Shown here piece after piece: positions 52,109 through 62,696 of a stretch of DNA of 64,000 nucleotides (its first letter is position 1; each line of letters begins with the position of its first letter). A program made the translations under genes and the position numbers. This stretch comes from UBA6059 sp965227155. Lineage in GTDB: Bacteria; Bacteroidota; Bacteroidia; Cytophagales; Cyclobacteriaceae. A model generated the notes under the pieces. That model did no database searches. It was not told where the DNA came from and saw nothing but the letters and a program-made list of their open reading frames with translations. Location: positions 4,092,001 through 4,156,000 of the forward strand of contig OZ245731.1 of NCBI GenBank assembly GCA_965227155.1. The letters run 5' to 3'.

Positions 52109-53422
52109 TTAGTTTGAAGTCATCGATAGAAATATTCGATAATCCTGCTCTACACAATCGGCATATCGAAATGCCAACTCACTTAGAAAACTGATAAAAG
52201 GCTTTTGCTTTTCGCGGGTCATTGATTTGAAAGTACGTGAAAGCTCTTTAGGATCTTCATGCAGGAAATGGCTGGCCCGCTCGTGTCTCGTAGCTAGTAT
52301 TTTCGCCCAGGTTTCCGCCATAAAATACAGTTCTTCGGGTTTCTTAAGCTTATCCGTAGGAAAATCGGCCTTGAACGGGGAGCGCTCCTTCACAGAAAAA
52401 GTATTGCCATTATAAGTCATCCAGCCAAGGTATTTATCAGGATGCTCCGCAAGTGCTTTGAATGCTTCCGCATGTCTCTTGCCCTCATGATCGAATATGG
52501 CATCATATTCCTTTTGCTCTTCTTTATTCATGTGCATGTAAAGAGGTGGTTTACCCTGCTCTTTTACATCCAGTATAATATCGTCATCGGGTGATTCATC
52601 GTCGGCTTCCAGCAGTATATAATACCTTTCTACACCTAATGAGCCCGTACCTGACCAAAGCCTTCTGGCAATATCCTTGATTTTGAAATGATCAGCATTC
52701 CACTCCGTAAAGGTATCTGATAGGGTCTCCCGGTAAGATTCCATGGCTTTGCAAATAGCATTATATTCTCTTTTGGTAAGCTTGCCCAGCTTCTCATTTT
52801 CAAAATCAAATCGTCTGATACCATCTTCTACCAGGGTCCATTTATCCAACATTTTGATTCTGTTTTTCTTTTTCATCACCTTCTTTAGAAATTTTTTGAG
52901 AAGACCTTTGGCCGTATCCTTATTGAGGTGGACTTCCTTTTGTACATCATCCTCGTGTACACTACTCATTTCTTTGAGATAAGCCTTGCTAAACTTTTGC
53001 AATGCCTTGCGTTGTATTTTTTCATCAAAAGTGCCCTGATATCTGCAATCCAGTACGATACTAATCGCCATTCGCCATAAATCATATTGGTAGTCAGCTA
53101 TGATTGCGTCATCAAAATCATCCATGCAAAAATTAGCTTCGCCATGGTGGTCAGAATATGCACCGTAGTTGTAAATATGGGCGTCACCATTAATCCAAGT
53201 GAGGGTAGAGGACTTGCCCCCAAACAGGCTAAATCGCCAATCCTGAAAGAAATCCTCCCAATACAAATGGTTGGAACCACGGAAAAAAGCATATGGAGAT
53301 TCACTCATTTTTTCGAATTTGACCAGTCTGATCTCCTCGGGAATATCCTCATTTCTGACTTCCAGCTCCTGCCGGATCATAGATTCTCTGTTGTGCAATG
53401 TGAGCTTTTTATAGGATTGCAT
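52109..53422 (-). CDS. DUF2252 family protein (kinase-like fold)
   Basis: 437 residues, the full family length. Signature segments: SPYAFFRGSNHLYWEDF (about 45), TWINGDAHIYNYGAYSDHHGE (about 78) and FCMDDFDDAIIADYQYDLWR (about 100). The GDAH and DFDD motifs suit a kinase-like phosphotransferase fold, but no activity is known to me. Single gene with its own promoter region. Cytosolic. Confidence 0.9.
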   Translation of the reverse strand: MQSYKKLTLHNRESMIRQELEVRNEDIPEEIRLVKFEKMSESPYAFFRGSNHLYWEDFFQDWRFSLFGGKSSTLTWINGDAHIYNYGAYSDHHGEANFCMDDFDDAIIADYQYDLWRMAISIVLDCRYQGTFDEKIQRKALQKFSKAYLKEMSSVHEDDVQKEVHLNKDTAKGLLKKFLKKVMKKKNRIKMLDKWTLVEDGIRRFDFENEKLGKLTKREYNAICKAMESYRETLSDTFTEWNADHFKIKDIARRLWSGTGSLGVERYYILLEADDESPDDDIILDVKEQGKPPLYMHMNKEEQKEYDAIFDHEGKRHAEAFKALAEHPDKYLGWMTYNGNTFSVKERSPFKADFPTDKLKKPEELYFMAETWAKILATRHERASHFLHEDPKELSRTFKSMTREKQKPFISFLSELAFRYADCVEQDYRIFLSMTSN

Positions 53423-53576
53423 TTTTGATTGGTTATGGTAAACAAACTATGAAATTAATACTGGCAGGCTTAAGATATAATATTAATCAATCGGTGCATT
53501 ATTTACGCCAATTGAAAAACAAAAAGTGTAATCTCGACCTATCTATTTAACATAATAATTGATATCATTACAAGCC

Positions 53577-55517
53577 TTAAGGATATTGCAATCCATACCC
53601 AAAAGGGTATAGCGGGGTAGGGCTGTCATAGGGAACATCTTCCAGTTGTTGTTGCACAGCCTCCATGGACGATGGCATTTCCACAGGTAGTTTGCCTTGA
53701 GGTTTGCCTTCTCCAAAAATCACTGCAAGTAGTGCTTCCTGGGAAATACTAAAATGTGCCAGCAGGGCATCGCAGGCTTGATTTATTTCCGGCATCACCG
53801 GTGGCCTCTCAAAATAAAAACTCACTACAGTAGGTGTTTTTTTAGCTATTTTTTGGATTTTGCTTATGGTTTTCTGGTCATATTCCAGCGTGCCCTGATG
53901 AAAAATAGTCTCTAAAAAAGTGCTATCTCGTGGTTCAAATGCCGGTGGCAAGTTGATAATAGCAACATCAGCAGACTCGGGGTTTTCCGTCATTGACACA
54001 CCATAGGACTCCAACAAATCGGCATCAATATTTTCTGCATAAACGGTAAGGCCAGCTTTTTTGAGTGGTAATACATTTTCATTTTTCAGCAATACTGTAG
54101 ACTTGACCATTGTCTCAAAACCCAGCTTTTCCCATGCCGGTTGCTTACATATCTTGCGGGCAGCTTCCTCATCCACATAAGGATTATCAAATAGACCAAG
54201 ATCAAATTTCTGTTTCAGTAATTTGCGAACAGACTGATCCAGCCGAGCTTCACTTATTTTTCCTTCCTTAACCAGCTGCACAATCACCTCAGGAATTTGT
54301 TCTCCACCAAACTGGTCTACTCCTGCATTGATCGCTTTTAAGGTTTTTTCCGGTACAGTTAATTGTTCCACGCCATGGTCTTTGGCTTCCACAAATGTGC
54401 GACCTAATGCCTTGGTGTCCGTGAGGACCATCCAATCGGAACAAACAATTCCCTGAAAATCAAGACTATCTTTTAGCAAGTCTTGAATGATATATTTGTT
54501 GAAAGCAAACCCGACATCCTCATCGGTCAGACCTACAGGAATGCCATAATAGGGCATCATTTGTGCAGTGCCTGCAGCAATTGCAGCTTTGAAAGGGATC
54601 AAATGATAAGCTGCATTATCGCCCGGGTAAACCTGGTCTTTTCCATATTTGAAGTGTGCATCCCATCCGTCCTTTTGTGGGCCACCGCCACTGAAATGTT
54701 TGGTCATGGTTGACACGCTGTTAGAGCCTAATACCTCTCCCTGAAATCCTTTGATGTAAGCTGTTGTGAGTTTGGCCGTCAGGGCAGCATCCTCACCAAA
54801 GGTACTGGCGATTCTGGCCCACCTCGGTTCTGTAGCCAGGTCAACTGTTGGGTGCAAACTGGCATGAATTCCTACTGCACGGTATTCCTGCCTGGCTATA
54901 TTCGCAAACTCATAAACCAGGAGTGAATCTCTCAGTGCTCCAAAACCCAGTGGATCGGGCCATTGTGAAAAGCCCTTCATAAATGAGGAAGCTCCAATTT
55001 TGTCTGAATGCTTTGGGTCAGAACTAATGGTAACGGGAATACCAAGGCGGGTTTGCTCGGCCAGTTGCTGTACCCGGTTGGCCCACCGGGCGTGTACTGC
55101 AGGATCTTCCGGTCCCAAAGCGGACAATACGTGGCTGATGCCTTTAGTCAAAATAATTGAAGCTTCAGGGTTGAGCAGACCATTGAGCTTCATCAGGGGA
55201 TTTTCAATTTCAGTGCTAAACAAAAAAGGGTGGAAGAGTTGAGCAGCCTTTTCTTCTATTGTCATTTGGTTGAGCAAATCTTCAACACGATCCTCAACTG
55301 ACTTACGATGATCCTCATAAATATCTAGCTGACCATTTTTATTGAGATCCCGATATTCAAAACCTTGAACTTGCAGAAGTGGAGCAGGACCATAGTTGTA
55401 ATCCTCGGCTTCCCATTTAAGCTTTTGATTTGAAAAAAAGACAAATCCGATAATTACCAAAGCCAGACCAGCAACGATCGAAAAGAGGATGAGTAGGGTT
55501 TTAAAAATCCAATGCAT
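53577..55517 (-). CDS. Glycoside hydrolase family 3 enzyme, exported
   Basis: 646 residues. N-terminal signal anchor (about 6-30). GH3 (beta/alpha)8 domain with the catalytic nucleophile Asp in FQGIVCSDWMVL (about 366), the substrate motif TMTKHFSGGGPQ (about 265) and SSDPKHSDK (about 173). A C-terminal alpha/beta sandwich follows, with YPFGYGLQYP at the end. It most likely acts on beta-glucosides or related oligosaccharides in the periplasm. Alone in its unit; no polysaccharide utilisation partner next to it. Confidence 0.92.
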   Translation of the reverse strand: MHWIFKTLLILFSIVAGLALVIIGFVFFSNQKLKWEAEDYNYGPAPLLQVQGFEYRDLNKNGQLDIYEDHRKSVEDRVEDLLNQMTIEEKAAQLFHPFLFSTEIENPLMKLNGLLNPEASIILTKGISHVLSALGPEDPAVHARWANRVQQLAEQTRLGIPVTISSDPKHSDKIGASSFMKGFSQWPDPLGFGALRDSLLVYEFANIARQEYRAVGIHASLHPTVDLATEPRWARIASTFGEDAALTAKLTTAYIKGFQGEVLGSNSVSTMTKHFSGGGPQKDGWDAHFKYGKDQVYPGDNAAYHLIPFKAAIAAGTAQMMPYYGIPVGLTDEDVGFAFNKYIIQDLLKDSLDFQGIVCSDWMVLTDTKALGRTFVEAKDHGVEQLTVPEKTLKAINAGVDQFGGEQIPEVIVQLVKEGKISEARLDQSVRKLLKQKFDLGLFDNPYVDEEAARKICKQPAWEKLGFETMVKSTVLLKNENVLPLKKAGLTVYAENIDADLLESYGVSMTENPESADVAIINLPPAFEPRDSTFLETIFHQGTLEYDQKTISKIQKIAKKTPTVVSFYFERPPVMPEINQACDALLAHFSISQEALLAVIFGEGKPQGKLPVEMPSSMEAVQQQLEDVPYDSPTPLYPFGYGLQYP

Positions 55518-56343
55518 TGTAAGTCATTTCTGATTTCAACATTTAATCTAGGATTGACTTTTCAATGTTGCAAATAGATTGACAATAACTACCTCAATTT
55601 GAGATTTTCCCTAATCAAAATGCAGCGCATAGAATGTATCAAGGGTGGGGTACAGACAAAATATCGCCTGAATTTTCATTATAACCTTTCGTTATAACCT
55701 TAAATCATAAAGCATGACCGTTAAACCCCTAAAATAAAGCAAAAATTGAAGTTTATTGTATAAAACACTGTAAATCAGTAATATAAAATAGCAATGAGAT
55801 GTTTAAAAACTAATAACATTAGCATTTCAATGTGCAGAGGATGCTGGTCCGGCGGAGATACGCATGACACAATGACAGTGTAATTAATATCTGGACGGGT
55901 AATGTTTAGGCTAATCTAAAAATGTGGTTAAATAATATCTCGTCTTTTGCCTAAATGAGGAGTTACAGCAATAAATGATACCTCTTTCTTTGTCTTGAGA
56001 GCCTTATAAGTAATAAGTAAAACTTATCACCTCCATTCTAAATGCCAATCAATAGTCGCTTTGGCATACTTTGGCTTAGTTTATCGGCTTATTGGGCTGT
56101 TATTGAGGTTTTAAAGGCTGATTCTTATCGGAATTGTAGAAAAAGTAGAGGGTGCAGATGTAAATCTACAGTAGTCAATGACTTGAATTCATGGCAAATC
56201 AACGTTATTTCAGCATTATTGACCTGTTGAAGCCAATTAGACTGAGGAAATTAAGTTGTAAGTGCTACGCTAAATGCATTTTATATGGCTAAAACGGAAA
56301 TCCTTACAGGTTCAAACTGCGATTGGGCTGCATTTGTGTCCTA
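55518..56343. other. Long intergenic region, 826 bp
   Basis: AT-rich. The only open frame (plus strand 56042-56230) has no family signal or start context and is not called. A perfect 10-nt direct repeat TTATAACCTT occurs at 55679-55688 and 55692-55701. No hairpin strong enough to call; the terminator of the TonB receptor gene is not obvious. Confidence 0.5.
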
Positions 56344-58818
56344 TCAGAGTTTTATCTGTAACGTGAGGTAGTAATTGCGAGGTTCTGAAGGGATAATTCC
56401 CGGTCCCGGATAACCGGTGGCTCTTCTGGTAAAGTACATTTCATCCAGCATATTATTGATTCCGGTCTCAATTTTCCAGTTTTTATAGGTATAGGATAGA
56501 CCTAAATCAAGTATTTGGTAGCCTGGTATGGGGCCGATAATACCACTACGATTATCTCCTGCAGCCGGTACTTCGGAGTTTTCCACATCTGTATATTGCT
56601 CGGTTATTTTGGTGAATTGAACGCTTCCCAGCAGGTTTCTGTAGCCAAATTTTAAGCCTGTTTTAAGGTTGATTGAAGGAATAAATTCTACTTTCTTGCC
56701 TCTCACATTATTCTCTTCGGATTCTAGATATTCAGAATTAGTAAAAGCACTATTCACAAACCAGCCCAACTTAAACTGGTTGTTTTCTACCTTAAACGTT
56801 TTCAACAAGTTCCAGTCAATAAAGCTCTCGATACCATAAATTATAGCCTTGCCAATGTTTTTCCGCACCCTATTGGCACGATCATCCAGGACTATACCTA
56901 TGCGATCGTCATACAAGAGGCTGAAGCCTCCAATGTCAAAATTGATCATTTCCTTCCATTGGCCACGAAAGCCAAAATCAGCCGTATAGCCCTTTTCATC
57001 ACTGATATTAGGATCTATGATAAAGGTTGGATTAACCACACGAATGTCGCTAAAGGTTACAGACCTGTAATTTTCGGAAATATTGGCGTATAGCTCCGTT
57101 TGGTTTGAAAATTCGTAGTTGATTCCCAGGCCCAGCAACGTAAAATTCCTTTCCAGCGTCCTATTATCGGTTAGTGTTGCATTAGCAATAGGGTTACCGG
57201 CATTATCAAAATTTACCTGCTGGTAAAAACCTGCACTCTCTGTTCTGATATATTCGTGCCGGAAGCCGGGCGTAAGGGTGAAGCGGTCATTGATGAAGAA
57301 AATATGCTCTCCAAAAACCGCCAGATTACGATTTGGGAAGTCAAATTCGGACTGATTTGCATAATCAGGGAACCGATTAAATCTAAATTGAAAATCTGCA
57401 TCAGTATTTTGCGAGCCGGGTCCCTGAATGCTGGTGTTATTAGCATGATAATATTTGGAGCCGATCAAAAAGACAGCATCTTTATCACCCAGCTTGTACC
57501 GGTGTAGGAAGCGGGATTCTACACCCCAGTTTTTAAATTCCCCGGAGATCAAATCACGAGGGTAGATGAAGTTACCATCACCATCCTGTTCATCTTCAGC
57601 TGTTATTGGATTGCCATTTAGGTTCACCGGATTGCCTCTAAAACCTAAAGCATTACGTGAAGCATCCAATCCAAAAACATTAATATTCAGTTCAGTAAGG
57701 GGGGTAAATTGATGTTCAAATTTTAATGAGTACAATCGCCAGTTTACTTCAAACCAGTTGCGGGTGCGGTTACTAAACCTGGGGTTTTGTTCAAACTGGG
57801 CATCTGTGAGGCCACCTGGTTGTTGTGACAAATAATACATATAAGTAGCCTCAGCCGTTAGGTTTGTGCGCTCGGTGAATTCATAATTGACATAGCCAAA
57901 TACATTATGCGCATCAAATGCAGCATTTGGTCTAAAGCCATCAGAGCCTTTGTATTGGTAATAGCTGTAGTAACTCAGCTTGCCAATAGTGCCACTGAAG
58001 CTATTAAAACTTGAAAAAAGGCCGAAAGAGCCCACAGACTGTCTACTGGTCACAGCCAGTTTACGATCAGAAACAGGCTCTTTCATTCGGAAATTAACCA
58101 GGCCGCCAAACTGAGTGCCATATTGCAAGGAGGCAGCGCCGCGTATCACCTGAATTTCCTGTAATGCTTCAGCGGGTGGGGTATAATAGCTCTCCGGGTA
58201 TCCTAATACATCCGCACTAATGTCATAGCCATTTTGGCGGGTGTTGAAATTGGCAGTTCTGTTGGGGTCAAGCCCTCTGCCACCAATGTTGAGCTGTAGA
58301 CCTGCGTCTGCATTTTCATAAATATTTAATCCTACCACCTGAGCATAGATCTGACGAGAATTATTAGTGGCGATGCTACCTACGATCTGATCTACCAGCA
58401 CAACTTCATTCTTTTTGCCGGCATAAATAGCCGTTCCCTCCACGGGTAGGAGCCTTTTGAGGTTGAATATCTCATCTCGTTGCTGCTGGATTACTACCTC
58501 CGATAATTCGGTTGTTAGTGGTGTCATCTCTATGGCAATTTTGTTTTGAGCAGATAAATCCACTTTGAGCCGTTGGGTTTCATATTCATAGCTGAAAATG
58601 ATAAGCTCCTGGTTTCCGGATCGTAGGCTAGTGAGGCGAAAGTTACCCTGTTTATCAACCTGCGCAATCTCACCTGTGCTCACTGCAAAGACCTCTGCGG
58701 ACGAAATGGCCTTTTTGGTTTGAGCATCAATAACCTGACCCTCAAGTGCTGTCTGAGCCATCGATAGTGTTGCTATACACCAAAATATTACTATGCTATA
58801 GACCTTTAATGCGCTCAT
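56344..58818 (-). CDS. TonB-dependent receptor (FecA-like)
   Basis: 824 residues from the ATG at 58818 (58857 is possible but lies before the signal peptide LKVYSIVIFWCIATLSMAQ). A CarboxypepD_reg domain (EGQVIDAQTKKAISSAEV, about 25-100), the plug (about 110-230, with LQEIQVIRGAASLQYGTQFGG) and a 22-strand-type barrel ending in YYLTLQIKL follow. The plug and barrel resemble siderophore/ferric citrate receptors. Last gene of the DUF4856-imelysin-HTTM-receptor operon, overlapping HTTM by 23 bp. Substrate is probably an iron complex or haem. Confidence 0.92.
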   Translation of the reverse strand: MSALKVYSIVIFWCIATLSMAQTALEGQVIDAQTKKAISSAEVFAVSTGEIAQVDKQGNFRLTSLRSGNQELIIFSYEYETQRLKVDLSAQNKIAIEMTPLTTELSEVVIQQQRDEIFNLKRLLPVEGTAIYAGKKNEVVLVDQIVGSIATNNSRQIYAQVVGLNIYENADAGLQLNIGGRGLDPNRTANFNTRQNGYDISADVLGYPESYYTPPAEALQEIQVIRGAASLQYGTQFGGLVNFRMKEPVSDRKLAVTSRQSVGSFGLFSSFNSFSGTIGKLSYYSYYQYKGSDGFRPNAAFDAHNVFGYVNYEFTERTNLTAEATYMYYLSQQPGGLTDAQFEQNPRFSNRTRNWFEVNWRLYSLKFEHQFTPLTELNINVFGLDASRNALGFRGNPVNLNGNPITAEDEQDGDGNFIYPRDLISGEFKNWGVESRFLHRYKLGDKDAVFLIGSKYYHANNTSIQGPGSQNTDADFQFRFNRFPDYANQSEFDFPNRNLAVFGEHIFFINDRFTLTPGFRHEYIRTESAGFYQQVNFDNAGNPIANATLTDNRTLERNFTLLGLGINYEFSNQTELYANISENYRSVTFSDIRVVNPTFIIDPNISDEKGYTADFGFRGQWKEMINFDIGGFSLLYDDRIGIVLDDRANRVRKNIGKAIIYGIESFIDWNLLKTFKVENNQFKLGWFVNSAFTNSEYLESEENNVRGKKVEFIPSINLKTGLKFGYRNLLGSVQFTKITEQYTDVENSEVPAAGDNRSGIIGPIPGYQILDLGLSYTYKNWKIETGINNMLDEMYFTRRATGYPGPGIIPSEPRNYYLTLQIKL

Positions 58819-60178
58819 CAAATGGTAGTATCCATGTTTTAGGTTTGAAAGATTCATCTATTTGTGCCAGGTCAACTGCTGGATCTATATAGGGCTTACT
58901 CACTCGGCCGTTAAGTGCAACATAGCTCTCTACATACACTTCTACATTTTCATGGCCCTGACTGGAAAAATGATCCCGTAAGAAATGCGCATACTCCAAA
59001 ATGAAATCAGGCTGGGTTGACATCTGCTTTTCTTGAAAACTGCTTAAAAAGTCATTGTTGTCCACGTAGAAATACTTCCCTGTTTTACCATCTACAATCT
59101 TAAACTGCGCATATCCCGCCTTCTCCATCAGCATCACCCTCCATGAAAACCTAAACCCTTCCTCAGTCCAGAACAATTCACCGGGGTAGGCCAGGTACCG
59201 GAAGGGTATTGCAAAATGCAGCGCAAAGAAAATCATTATTCCTGCAAGCATTACGCGGTATTGGGGTGATCGTTTTGGCAACCACAACTGATTATTGTCA
59301 AAGATTGCCTTAGCAAATCCAAAGAGTCTGGCTAGCTTACCCAATAGCCAATGATGATATTTCGAATCAAAGAAAATTAGACTCGCTACAATCATGATAT
59401 AGGGGAACATGCCAATGGGAAACAGCACTCTGGTAAGGGTGTGAAAGATCACAACCATAGCAAAGGCAAACCATCGGGTTTTCTTGTTGAGCAAAAGAAA
59501 TGGTATAGCCAGATCATATAAAGCTCCACCCCAGCTAAAAGCATAAATAACCCAATTCTGCTGCAACAAATCACCCAGCAATGGAAGGTCATACCTGGAT
59601 GGAAGCCAAATTTTAAGTGGCATGGCGTTTACCAACCAATCACTATTGAGCTTGGCCAGGCCGGCGTAGAAATAAACAATGCCCAGTAGCAACTGTATGC
59701 TCCATATAGGCCATTGTGGTATGCGTTGATGCCGGATATTTGAATTTCTAAAAGCATCCAGTGAAAAATAATGATGGGCCGGAAGCCAAATCATCAAAAA
59801 GCTAAGGATACTGATGAAATAATAATGATTGAGATAGGTGGTTTTATCCATCAGCTCGATGTAGGTGAAGCTAAGGAAAAAAGTGATGATGCTTAATCGA
59901 TAATAATAGCCTAAGGCCACCAGCAATGCGGAAAGGCCACAAATGAAAAAAATCAAATAAGTATATGGACCTAAAGGTTTTACCCACTCAAAGCCATAAT
60001 AGGAGAAAAAGAAATTGGGCTCTATGTACAGTTTTTGAATCCATCCATTGTACCAAAACCTGATGATGCTGATCAACATCATCAGACCAAATAAAATACG
60101 AAAGGCTGCCAATGGTGCAGCCTCCGTAGGATTATGTAATTTTTGAAATAAGCTATTTAAACCTGCATTAATCGCCAT
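58796..60178 (-). CDS. HTTM domain (vitamin K gamma-carboxylase-like) membrane protein
   Basis: 460 residues from the ATG at 60178 (60184 also possible). The HTTM region (about 1-300) has multiple helices and conserved LAAFRILFGLMMLI, NHYYFISILSFLMIWLPAHHYFSLD and YFYAGLAKLNSDWL segments, as in bacterial VKGC homologues. A soluble C-terminal part (about 330-460) follows. Bacterial members are not known to use vitamin K. In this operon the protein may help maturation or transport of an imelysin/TonB system. Overlaps both neighbours. Confidence 0.88.
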   Translation of the reverse strand: MAINAGLNSLFQKLHNPTEAAPLAAFRILFGLMMLISIIRFWYNGWIQKLYIEPNFFFSYYGFEWVKPLGPYTYLIFFICGLSALLVALGYYYRLSIITFFLSFTYIELMDKTTYLNHYYFISILSFLMIWLPAHHYFSLDAFRNSNIRHQRIPQWPIWSIQLLLGIVYFYAGLAKLNSDWLVNAMPLKIWLPSRYDLPLLGDLLQQNWVIYAFSWGGALYDLAIPFLLLNKKTRWFAFAMVVIFHTLTRVLFPIGMFPYIMIVASLIFFDSKYHHWLLGKLARLFGFAKAIFDNNQLWLPKRSPQYRVMLAGIMIFFALHFAIPFRYLAYPGELFWTEEGFRFSWRVMLMEKAGYAQFKIVDGKTGKYFYVDNNDFLSSFQEKQMSTQPDFILEYAHFLRDHFSSQGHENVEVYVESYVALNGRVSKPYIDPAVDLAQIDESFKPKTWILPFDERIKGL

Positions 60179-61292
60179 CAGCATCTACATAGTCGACCCT
60201 CACATTTAGCGCCTGCATCATATCTACTTTGAGAAAAACTACATTTTTCTGTAATTCATCGTAGGTAGCAAGCATAGCATTATTATCTGCATTGACCTGG
60301 GCAAAGAAGTTATCGTTCAATGTCTGGGCAGCCAACCTTGCACTTTCAAATTGATCATTAATTAAAGCGGCAAGATCCTCACCATCTTTAATGGTATTGA
60401 GATAATCAAGATAATCAGCCATGCCGGGACCATTGCCAGTACCGTTGGTGGCTATACCAAGAAAGAAGTTTTGTGTGGCATCAAGGGCAGCTATAAAAAG
60501 TGCCTTTGAGTGCGTACCTGAAAATCGACCTTCAACAGTATGAGGTAATGGGTTACCTGAAAACACACCGGTTGGGATGCCAATCTTGCCGGCACGCAAT
60601 GCCTTTTCGTAATAAAAGACATAATCATTGATGAGTTTATTAACGGCGCTGGTGGCCGATGAACCGCTGTTATTTACAAATTCATCGCGATATCCTGTTT
60701 CCCAACCCGTAACAACCTCATCGGTTAATTCAACCAGGCGACCGGTAAGGTCGGTGAGATATTGTCCCTTCGCAGCATCGGACTGAAAGCTGCTCACGAT
60801 TACCTCAGGTGTATCCTGATAGAGCAGGAACTCAATGGCTGGGAAGCCCTGCTCATCGTATTTGGATGCCAGCTGTAGGTTGTAGTTACCTGATGAAATA
60901 TTGTTTTGAATGCCTACTGTATCAGTAGGGTAGATGTTGGTGAAACTTCTGAGTGTTAACTCTTCAGCTTTGCCAATCTCAAACATGGATACCTGTTGCC
61001 ATGCCAGATATGCATCGAGCCATGCTTCACGCAGTTCTCCAAGTTGGTTGGCATTTGGATCAAGCCTGAAAGAAGTAGCCTGAGCATGCAGTGCAGTCAG
61101 GCGGGCACTATAATTTGTGTAAGCCGGGATAATGATATTGTCTGCCCAAAAAACAAGCATTGTTTGTCGGTCAAAATCATCCACCACCTCATTGCCCGGG
61201 TTTGGATTTTCTGAACCATCATCTCCACATCCTACTAGCACCGATAGCCCTGCGATGAGGGCTATGGTCAATACATTCAATGTTTTTTTCAT
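60168..61292 (-). CDS. Imelysin family lipoprotein (M75-like)
   Basis: 374 residues from the ATG at 61292. Lipoprotein signal (VLVGC, about Cys21), then the imelysin helical bundle with two halves. The family's GxHxxE motif appears as GFPAIEFLL (about 171), with Pro in place of His, so the canonical metal site is altered as in some imelysin relatives. Imelysins are linked to iron or haem handling. It lies 10 bp after the DUF4856 gene and overlaps HTTM by about 11 bp. Confidence 0.9.
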   Translation of the reverse strand: MKKTLNVLTIALIAGLSVLVGCGDDGSENPNPGNEVVDDFDRQTMLVFWADNIIIPAYTNYSARLTALHAQATSFRLDPNANQLGELREAWLDAYLAWQQVSMFEIGKAEELTLRSFTNIYPTDTVGIQNNISSGNYNLQLASKYDEQGFPAIEFLLYQDTPEVIVSSFQSDAAKGQYLTDLTGRLVELTDEVVTGWETGYRDEFVNNSGSSATSAVNKLINDYVFYYEKALRAGKIGIPTGVFSGNPLPHTVEGRFSGTHSKALFIAALDATQNFFLGIATNGTGNGPGMADYLDYLNTIKDGEDLAALINDQFESARLAAQTLNDNFFAQVNADNNAMLATYDELQKNVVFLKVDMMQALNVRVDYVDADGD

Positions 61293-61313
61293 TTCCAACT
61301 TCACTTTTTTCTT

Positions 61314-62573
61314 TTAGCTGGCAGCTTCTGCCATCTCAATATTAAATCTTGCGAGTATAGTATTTGTCAATTCATCCAGGGTTGCGGGCTCCACATCCCA
61401 AAGACCATTAGGCCCATCATTGAGCATATCTTCAATCATGGCATCCACTTCTGATTTTGAGAAATATGGTGCATCAGAGCCAGGCTGTCTGGTGAACTGT
61501 AAGCTGTAAATAAATCCAAATCCCTCAGACAGGTCGTGGAATGCAGTACCATAGAGGGCAGTGTTGCTACGGTCATCTGGTAAAGCGTTTTTACCCTGCT
61601 GCAGGTAAAAGATCGCTCTGATGGCGATAACCTCAGATAGCTTTTCCCTTAAAATATCTGCCTGTTGGTCTCTCAATTCATAATCTTTAGCTACGATAGC
61701 GGCTCTTCCCAAAGCAAAAGCATTAAAAATGTCTGCTGCAATACCTCGATAGTCTTCATCACCCTCTACACGACCGATATATTTGTTTAGGAAGCTATCA
61801 TCGGAACCAATGGTTAAGTTCGGATTGGCAGGATCAGGAGATGTGCCGTAAACATAGCCATAGGCTTCATCCCACTTATGTTCCATAGTGGTGTAGTTTG
61901 CGCCTTCTGCCGTTATCTCCTGATCATTGTTGGTGCGATTATCACCTTCATCCAACACAGAAGTACTCAGGTAATTATTAAGCGCCTGGTCTAGCATCAA
62001 AGCGCCGATCAAAGATTTAGTAACCATTTGGTCGTATTCCAAACCTTGCGCGTTGACATATCTGACACTGCCTCCGTCAGCAATCTGACCTTCTACGCCA
62101 GGTAGGGCTACTGTTTCAGTTGCAGGAAATACCTCTGCTACTTGAGCGCTAATCCAGCTTTCAAAATCAGCTTTTATTGCACTGGAAGCCACTGTGTTGG
62201 AGGAAAAGAGGTCCCTGCTGGCAGCAACTTTACTTTTGATGCTCTTTGTCTCATTATTTAGCTCAGCTGAGCTGTAAGGAGATACATCTTCACCATTAGG
62301 TCCTTCATTTCTATACCGAGCCAATAATAACTCCTCGGTAGCATCATCAAAGGCTTTTAATCCACTGGTAAGCTCTTCAGCCATTAAAATTCTGGCCGTC
62401 TGACCACTGAAGCTTACTGTGGAGCTGCCGTCACGGGTAAAAACATAGCTGGTGGGTGTTTCTATGGTTACGTTTGGTTCATCTGCATCATCATTGCCAC
62501 AAGAGCTGATTATAGTCGCACATGATAATAGAGCTGTTCCTATCTGGAGCCTGCTGTTAAGTAGGTTATTCAT
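61314..62573 (-). CDS. DUF4856 domain lipoprotein
   Basis: 419 residues. Lipoprotein signal ending IISSC (Cys25). The DUF4856 domain covers most of the protein (TYVFTRDGSSTVSFSGQTARILMAEELTSGLK at the start; EHKWDEAYGYVYG at about 230). The domain is common beside imelysins in Bacteroidota and may share an imelysin-like helical fold. First gene of the four-gene operon; envelope-anchored. Confidence 0.9.
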   Translation of the reverse strand: MNNLLNSRLQIGTALLSCATIISSCGNDDADEPNVTIETPTSYVFTRDGSSTVSFSGQTARILMAEELTSGLKAFDDATEELLLARYRNEGPNGEDVSPYSSAELNNETKSIKSKVAASRDLFSSNTVASSAIKADFESWISAQVAEVFPATETVALPGVEGQIADGGSVRYVNAQGLEYDQMVTKSLIGALMLDQALNNYLSTSVLDEGDNRTNNDQEITAEGANYTTMEHKWDEAYGYVYGTSPDPANPNLTIGSDDSFLNKYIGRVEGDEDYRGIAADIFNAFALGRAAIVAKDYELRDQQADILREKLSEVIAIRAIFYLQQGKNALPDDRSNTALYGTAFHDLSEGFGFIYSLQFTRQPGSDAPYFSKSEVDAMIEDMLNDGPNGLWDVEPATLDELTNTILARFNIEMAEAAS

Positions 62574-62696
62574 TCTAAACTATTTTAAATTAGATTTATT
62601 CTAAATAGATAGCAATATTAGTAACGGAATGAAATTCAACCAAGCTTATTTAGACCTATTAAAAATAATTTTAGATGATTTTTGTCAGGAAAAAAT

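Noticed and set aside
56042..56230. 62-residue frame in the long intergenic region
   Set aside because: No start context, no signal or family match; the surrounding DNA looks non-coding.
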